In this document: in pieces, positions 6,064-8,872 of the stretch
Position numbering within the stretch: the stretch's first letter is position 1
Layout of the letters: the number at the start of each line of letters is the position of its first letter
DNA from: an uncultured Paraglaciecola sp.
GTDB taxonomy: Bacteria > Pseudomonadota > Gammaproteobacteria > Enterobacterales > Alteromonadaceae
Assembly (NCBI GenBank): GCA_905479025.1
Contig: CAJQKX010000403.1
Location: forward strand, 1-8,872
DNA: 8,872 bases
Direction of reading: 5' to 3'
The notes under the pieces: model-generated
Seen by the model: the letters and a program-made list of their open reading frames with translations, nothing else
Told to the model about the DNA's origin: nothing
The model's database searches: none
Made by a program: the position numbers and the translations under genes

Positions 6064-8223
6064 ATGACAACTTCTCCACAAAACTATATTTCACTTACTG
6101 GGCGAAACAGTAGCTTGGTCATCGATTGCAGTAATGACGCACCGCAGATTATGTACTGGCGTGAAAAACTCTCCGCACAAAGTACAGGCCAGATGATGAG
6201 CACATTGCGTTTAAGGCAAGAGGCGCCCGCTTCACCGATGAAAGAAATACGCCGTTCTTTAACACCTACCACGGGCCAGGGATATATTGGACATCCTGGT
6301 CTAAGTTTGCATGGGGAAACAGATCAATGGTCGGTAGCCACTAAAATATCAAAGATTGAATGTTTAGCGCCCAATCACTATAAAATCACCAACATAGATA
6401 CCAACCGAAACCTCCAAGTGATTCATACACTCAATATGGATGCAGAAACGGACGTTCTGGCGATTTCAACAGAATTGATTAATAACAGCGATAGCGCTGT
6501 TCATGTAGACTGGTGCGCAGCTGCGACGCTTTCTATTCCTAGCTATTTTAAACATATTATTGGATTTGAAGGTCATTGGGCGGGGGAGTTTCAAGAGCAT
6601 CATCTAGAGCAAAATTTTGGTTCCTACGTGCGTGAAAACCGCCGCGGAAGAACATCACATGATAGTTTTCCAGGGCTCATCATGCGCACCAAAGCCACCG
6701 ATCAATTACAAGGTGAAGCCTATGGGTTTCATCTTGGTTGGAGTGGTAATCATAAAATTGTTGCAGAAAAAATGGGCGATGGACGTGCTTTTGTGCAAAT
6801 GGGCGAACTCTTATTACCCGGTGAAATAGTATTGCAACAGGGCGAAACTTATATCTCTCCTACTCTTTACGCCAGTTATACCAGTCAAGGCTTATCGGCT
6901 CTTTCTCAGCAATATCATCAATATGTGCGTAAACATTTAATTCGGGAATCAGTTAAAAACAAACCTCGGCCGGTGCATTACAATACCTGGGAAGGCATTT
7001 ATTTTGATCACGATGTCGATACATTAAAGGACTTAGCCACACGAGCCAGCGCATTAGGAGCAGAACGTTTTGTATTAGACGATGGTTGGTTTATTGGTCG
7101 TGATGATGACACAGCAGGTTTAGGTGATTGGTACGTAGACAAAAAGTACTACCCACAAGGCTTAACGCCACTCATCGAGCATGTCAAAGCTGTGGGCTTA
7201 GAATTTGGTCTTTGGTTTGAACCCGAAATGGTAAATCCAAACAGTAACTTGTTTCGTGCTCACCCTGATTGGATATTGGGCACCCCCCCCAATCCTCAAA
7301 CAGGGTTCCGCAACCAGTTAGTATTAGACTTAAGCCGCCAGGCAGTATTTGATTACCTGTTTGAACGTATTGATAGTTTATTGACTGAGTACGACATTAC
7401 ATACATCAAATGGGATATGAACAGAGATCTCAACCACCCAGGCAATGCAAACGGAAAACCTGCGGTTCATAATCAAACCCACGCCTTCTATCAGTTATTA
7501 GCCAAGTTAAAATCTACGCACCCAGGGGTGGAAATTGAAAGTTGTGCATCTGGGGGCGGTCGCGCCGATTATGGGGTGTTAGCACACACCGATCGCATTT
7601 GGACATCTGACTCAAACGATGCGTTAGAAAGATTAAAGATCCAAAAAGGCTTTTCCTATTTTTTCCCCGCTGAATTAATGGGCTCACATGTGGGACCTAG
7701 AGACTGTCATATCACCCATAGAAATATCAATATGGCTATGCGAGCATCGGTCACCTTGTTTGGTCATATGGGCATGGAAATGGACTTACGCGAATTAACC
7801 GACGAGGAAACTGTCGAGTTAAAAGCGATGGTTGAGCTGTATAAAAAACACCGTCAACTGGTGCATTCTGGTGATTTATTCCGGCTAGAATTACCTGACT
7901 ACATGCATGGATTAGGCATAGTTGCACAAGATAAATCTGAAGCGCTGTTTTCGTATAGCTTGATTGCTTGCAGCTCAGCTTCGTTACCAGACCAATTCCA
8001 CTTTGCTGGACTAGATAAGCAAACTGTATACAAATTAGATATTATCTGGCCAATAAAATCAGGCGACCACTGGCCTAAAGCTTCAATCTTCAATTTTAAG
8101 ACTTGTCTTCCCAACGTAGACGGCAAACAGTTTTCAGGTGAAGTATTGATGCAACTGGGTATGCAATTGCCCTTACTAACACCCCAAAGTAGCTTAATTT
8201 TCCATTTAACCAAAGTCAGCTAG
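6064..8223 (+). CDS. GH36 alpha-galactosidase
   Basis: 719 aa, the standard length of GH36 bacterial enzymes, which remove terminal alpha-galactosyl residues (melibiose, raffinose-type sugars) with retention of configuration. The N-terminal beta-sandwich spans about 1-285, the catalytic barrel about 290-640, and a C-terminal beta domain the rest. Visible motifs: NTWEGIYFD (307-315), FVLDDGWF (336-343), GDWYVD (354-359), GLWFEPEMVNPNS (382-394), RNQLVLDLSR (416-425), YIKWDMNR (447-454) with nucleophile D451, ESCASGGGR (492-500), and WTSDSNDALERLKIQ (513-527), which holds the acid/base, most likely D516. No signal peptide, so cytoplasmic: substrate must be imported first. Start: no upstream in-frame alternative; AAGG is 14 bases upstream, a long spacer. 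A run of eight C at 7283-7290 lies in the coding region, with the frame intact. Monocistronic by its terminator. Confidence 0.95.
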   Translation: MTTSPQNYISLTGRNSSLVIDCSNDAPQIMYWREKLSAQSTGQMMSTLRLRQEAPASPMKEIRRSLTPTTGQGYIGHPGLSLHGETDQWSVATKISKIECLAPNHYKITNIDTNRNLQVIHTLNMDAETDVLAISTELINNSDSAVHVDWCAAATLSIPSYFKHIIGFEGHWAGEFQEHHLEQNFGSYVRENRRGRTSHDSFPGLIMRTKATDQLQGEAYGFHLGWSGNHKIVAEKMGDGRAFVQMGELLLPGEIVLQQGETYISPTLYASYTSQGLSALSQQYHQYVRKHLIRESVKNKPRPVHYNTWEGIYFDHDVDTLKDLATRASALGAERFVLDDGWFIGRDDDTAGLGDWYVDKKYYPQGLTPLIEHVKAVGLEFGLWFEPEMVNPNSNLFRAHPDWILGTPPNPQTGFRNQLVLDLSRQAVFDYLFERIDSLLTEYDITYIKWDMNRDLNHPGNANGKPAVHNQTHAFYQLLAKLKSTHPGVEIESCASGGGRADYGVLAHTDRIWTSDSNDALERLKIQKGFSYFFPAELMGSHVGPRDCHITHRNINMAMRASVTLFGHMGMEMDLRELTDEETVELKAMVELYKKHRQLVHSGDLFRLELPDYMHGLGIVAQDKSEALFSYSLIACSSASLPDQFHFAGLDKQTVYKLDIIWPIKSGDHWPKASIFNFKTCLPNVDGKQFSGEVLMQLGMQLPLLTPQSSLIFHLTKVS

Positions 8224-8242
8224 CTTAAGTTTTACCCAGATG

Positions 8243-8276
8243 AAAGAGCCTTTAGCCTTCTGGGCTCTTTTAATTT
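8243..8276 (+). terminator. Intrinsic terminator behind the alpha-galactosidase
   Basis: AAAGAGCC (8243-8250) and GGCTCTTT (8263-8270) form a perfect eight-base stem with a 12-base loop, followed by TAATTTAT so that the T-run reads TTTTAATTT. It begins 19 bases behind the stop codon and separates the alpha-galactosidase transcript from the dipeptidase. An alternative pairing CCCAGA (8234-8239) with TCTGGG is possible but competes with it. Confidence 0.75.
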
Positions 8277-8416
8277 ATCTCTTCAACCTAAAACTGAATT
8301 ATTAAATAAAAGAATAGTTAGGGAAATTCTCCTCAGCAATCACTTTTATTCAATTACAACTTAATCTATTGAAATAGATGGATCGTAAGATAATTAAACC
8401 ACGGGAGACTATCATC
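8277..8416 (+). promoter_or_regulatory. Intergenic region upstream of the dipeptidase
   Basis: 140 AT-rich bases between the terminator and the GTG start. It presumably holds the dipeptidase promoter, but I could not identify a convincing -35/-10 pair. GGGAG at 8403-8407, nine bases before the GTG, is a good ribosome site. Confidence 0.35.
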
Positions 8417-8872
8417 GTGAATAGAATACTTAACCTCAGTGCTGTGTTTGCTATCAGCACATTATACGTCAGTCATGTTTCGGCTATCACAGTCAGTGAT
8501 AAAGCCAATAAAATGGCTCAAGAAAATATTATTATTGACTCCCATATTGATGTGCCATATCGCCTCGAAGAAAAGTGGGTAGATGTGACCAAAGCGACAG
8601 CAGATGGTGATTTTGATTACCCTCGCGCCAAACAAGGTGGCCTCAATGCGCCTTTTATGTCGATTTATATTCCAGCCAGTTTAGATAATTCTGCCAATTC
8701 GACTAAGTTAGCCGACAAGCTGATTGATTATGTTGAGGCAATAGTGGGTCGCGCGCCCGATAAATTTGCTATCGCTACCAGTACAACAGAAGTCGAACAA
8801 CAATTTGCTAAGGGTCTTATTTCATTACCACTGGGTATGGAAAACGGTTCACCTATTCAAGGTGATTTAGCC
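8417..8872 (+). CDS. Membrane-dipeptidase-like M19 metallopeptidase, N-terminal part
   Basis: 152 codons are visible; the gene is cut by the right edge. The reading begins MNRILNLSAVFAIST and has a signal peptide, likely cut after SHVSA at residue 23, so the protein is exported. IIIDSHIDVPYRL (38-50) contains the HxD metal ligands (H43, D45) of the M19 renal-dipeptidase family (PF01244), and LPLGMENGSPI (137-147) carries the bridging glutamate (E142); the spacing between D45 and E142 (97) is close to that of the human enzyme (103). It would be a zinc dipeptidase acting in the periplasm or outside. The GTG start is chosen for GGGAG nine bases upstream. An in-frame ATG at 8378 would add 13 residues (MDRKIIKPRETII) and lacks a ribosome site. 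Relation to the sugar genes is unclear; it may belong to the next locus. Confidence 0.88.
   Translation, partial: MNRILNLSAVFAISTLYVSHVSAITVSDKANKMAQENIIIDSHIDVPYRLEEKWVDVTKATADGDFDYPRAKQGGLNAPFMSIYIPASLDNSANSTKLADKLIDYVEAIVGRAPDKFAIATSTTEVEQQFAKGLISLPLGMENGSPIQGDLA

Noticed and set aside
7899..8213. Minus-strand reading frame of 104 codons over the alpha-galactosidase 3' end
   Set aside because: It is antisense to the C-terminal domain of an intact GH36 gene and shows no family features.

Overview
The window looks like a sugar-uptake locus from a marine gammaproteobacterium of the Alteromonadales (Alteromonas / Paraglaciecola / Glaciecola type). The evidence is the moderately AT-rich sequence, a long-plug TonB-dependent receptor without a SusD partner, the trio receptor - flavin-dependent 'tryptophan halogenase' - SapC, and a cytoplasmic GH36 alpha-galactosidase next to them. 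The genus is an inference from gene content; no marker gene is present.

Layout. Minus strand, reading leftward from about 5541: a TonB-dependent outer-membrane receptor (937 aa), a 174-bp gap holding a hairpin and a probable intrinsic terminator, a flavin-dependent halogenase-family protein (518 aa), a SapC-family protein (254 aa, 6 bp behind the halogenase), and, after a 105-bp gap with a stable hairpin, the first 40 codons of a probable sodium:solute symporter running off the left edge. Plus strand: a 522-bp AT-rich divergent regulatory region (5542-6063), the GH36 alpha-galactosidase (719 aa) with an intrinsic terminator behind it, a 140-bp gap, and the first 152 codons of a secreted M19-type dipeptidase that begins with GTG and is cut by the right edge.

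How it could work together (inference): the receptor takes an alpha-galactoside across the outer membrane with TonB energy, the symporter or a similar carrier moves the sugar across the inner membrane, and the signal-less GH36 enzyme cleaves terminal alpha-galactosyl residues in the cytoplasm. The halogenase/SapC pair has no obvious step in this route. Such pairs recur beside TonB receptors in marine and xanthomonad-type bacteria, but their job is unclear, and this is the most interesting part of the window. The halogenase keeps the FAD motif and both catalytic residues (Lys and Glu) but departs from the classical tryptophan halogenases in the WxWxIP motif and around the chloride site.

No RNA genes, insertion sequences, CRISPR arrays or phage features were seen. 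No transcription factor gene lies in the window, so the regulator of the divergent promoters must be elsewhere.
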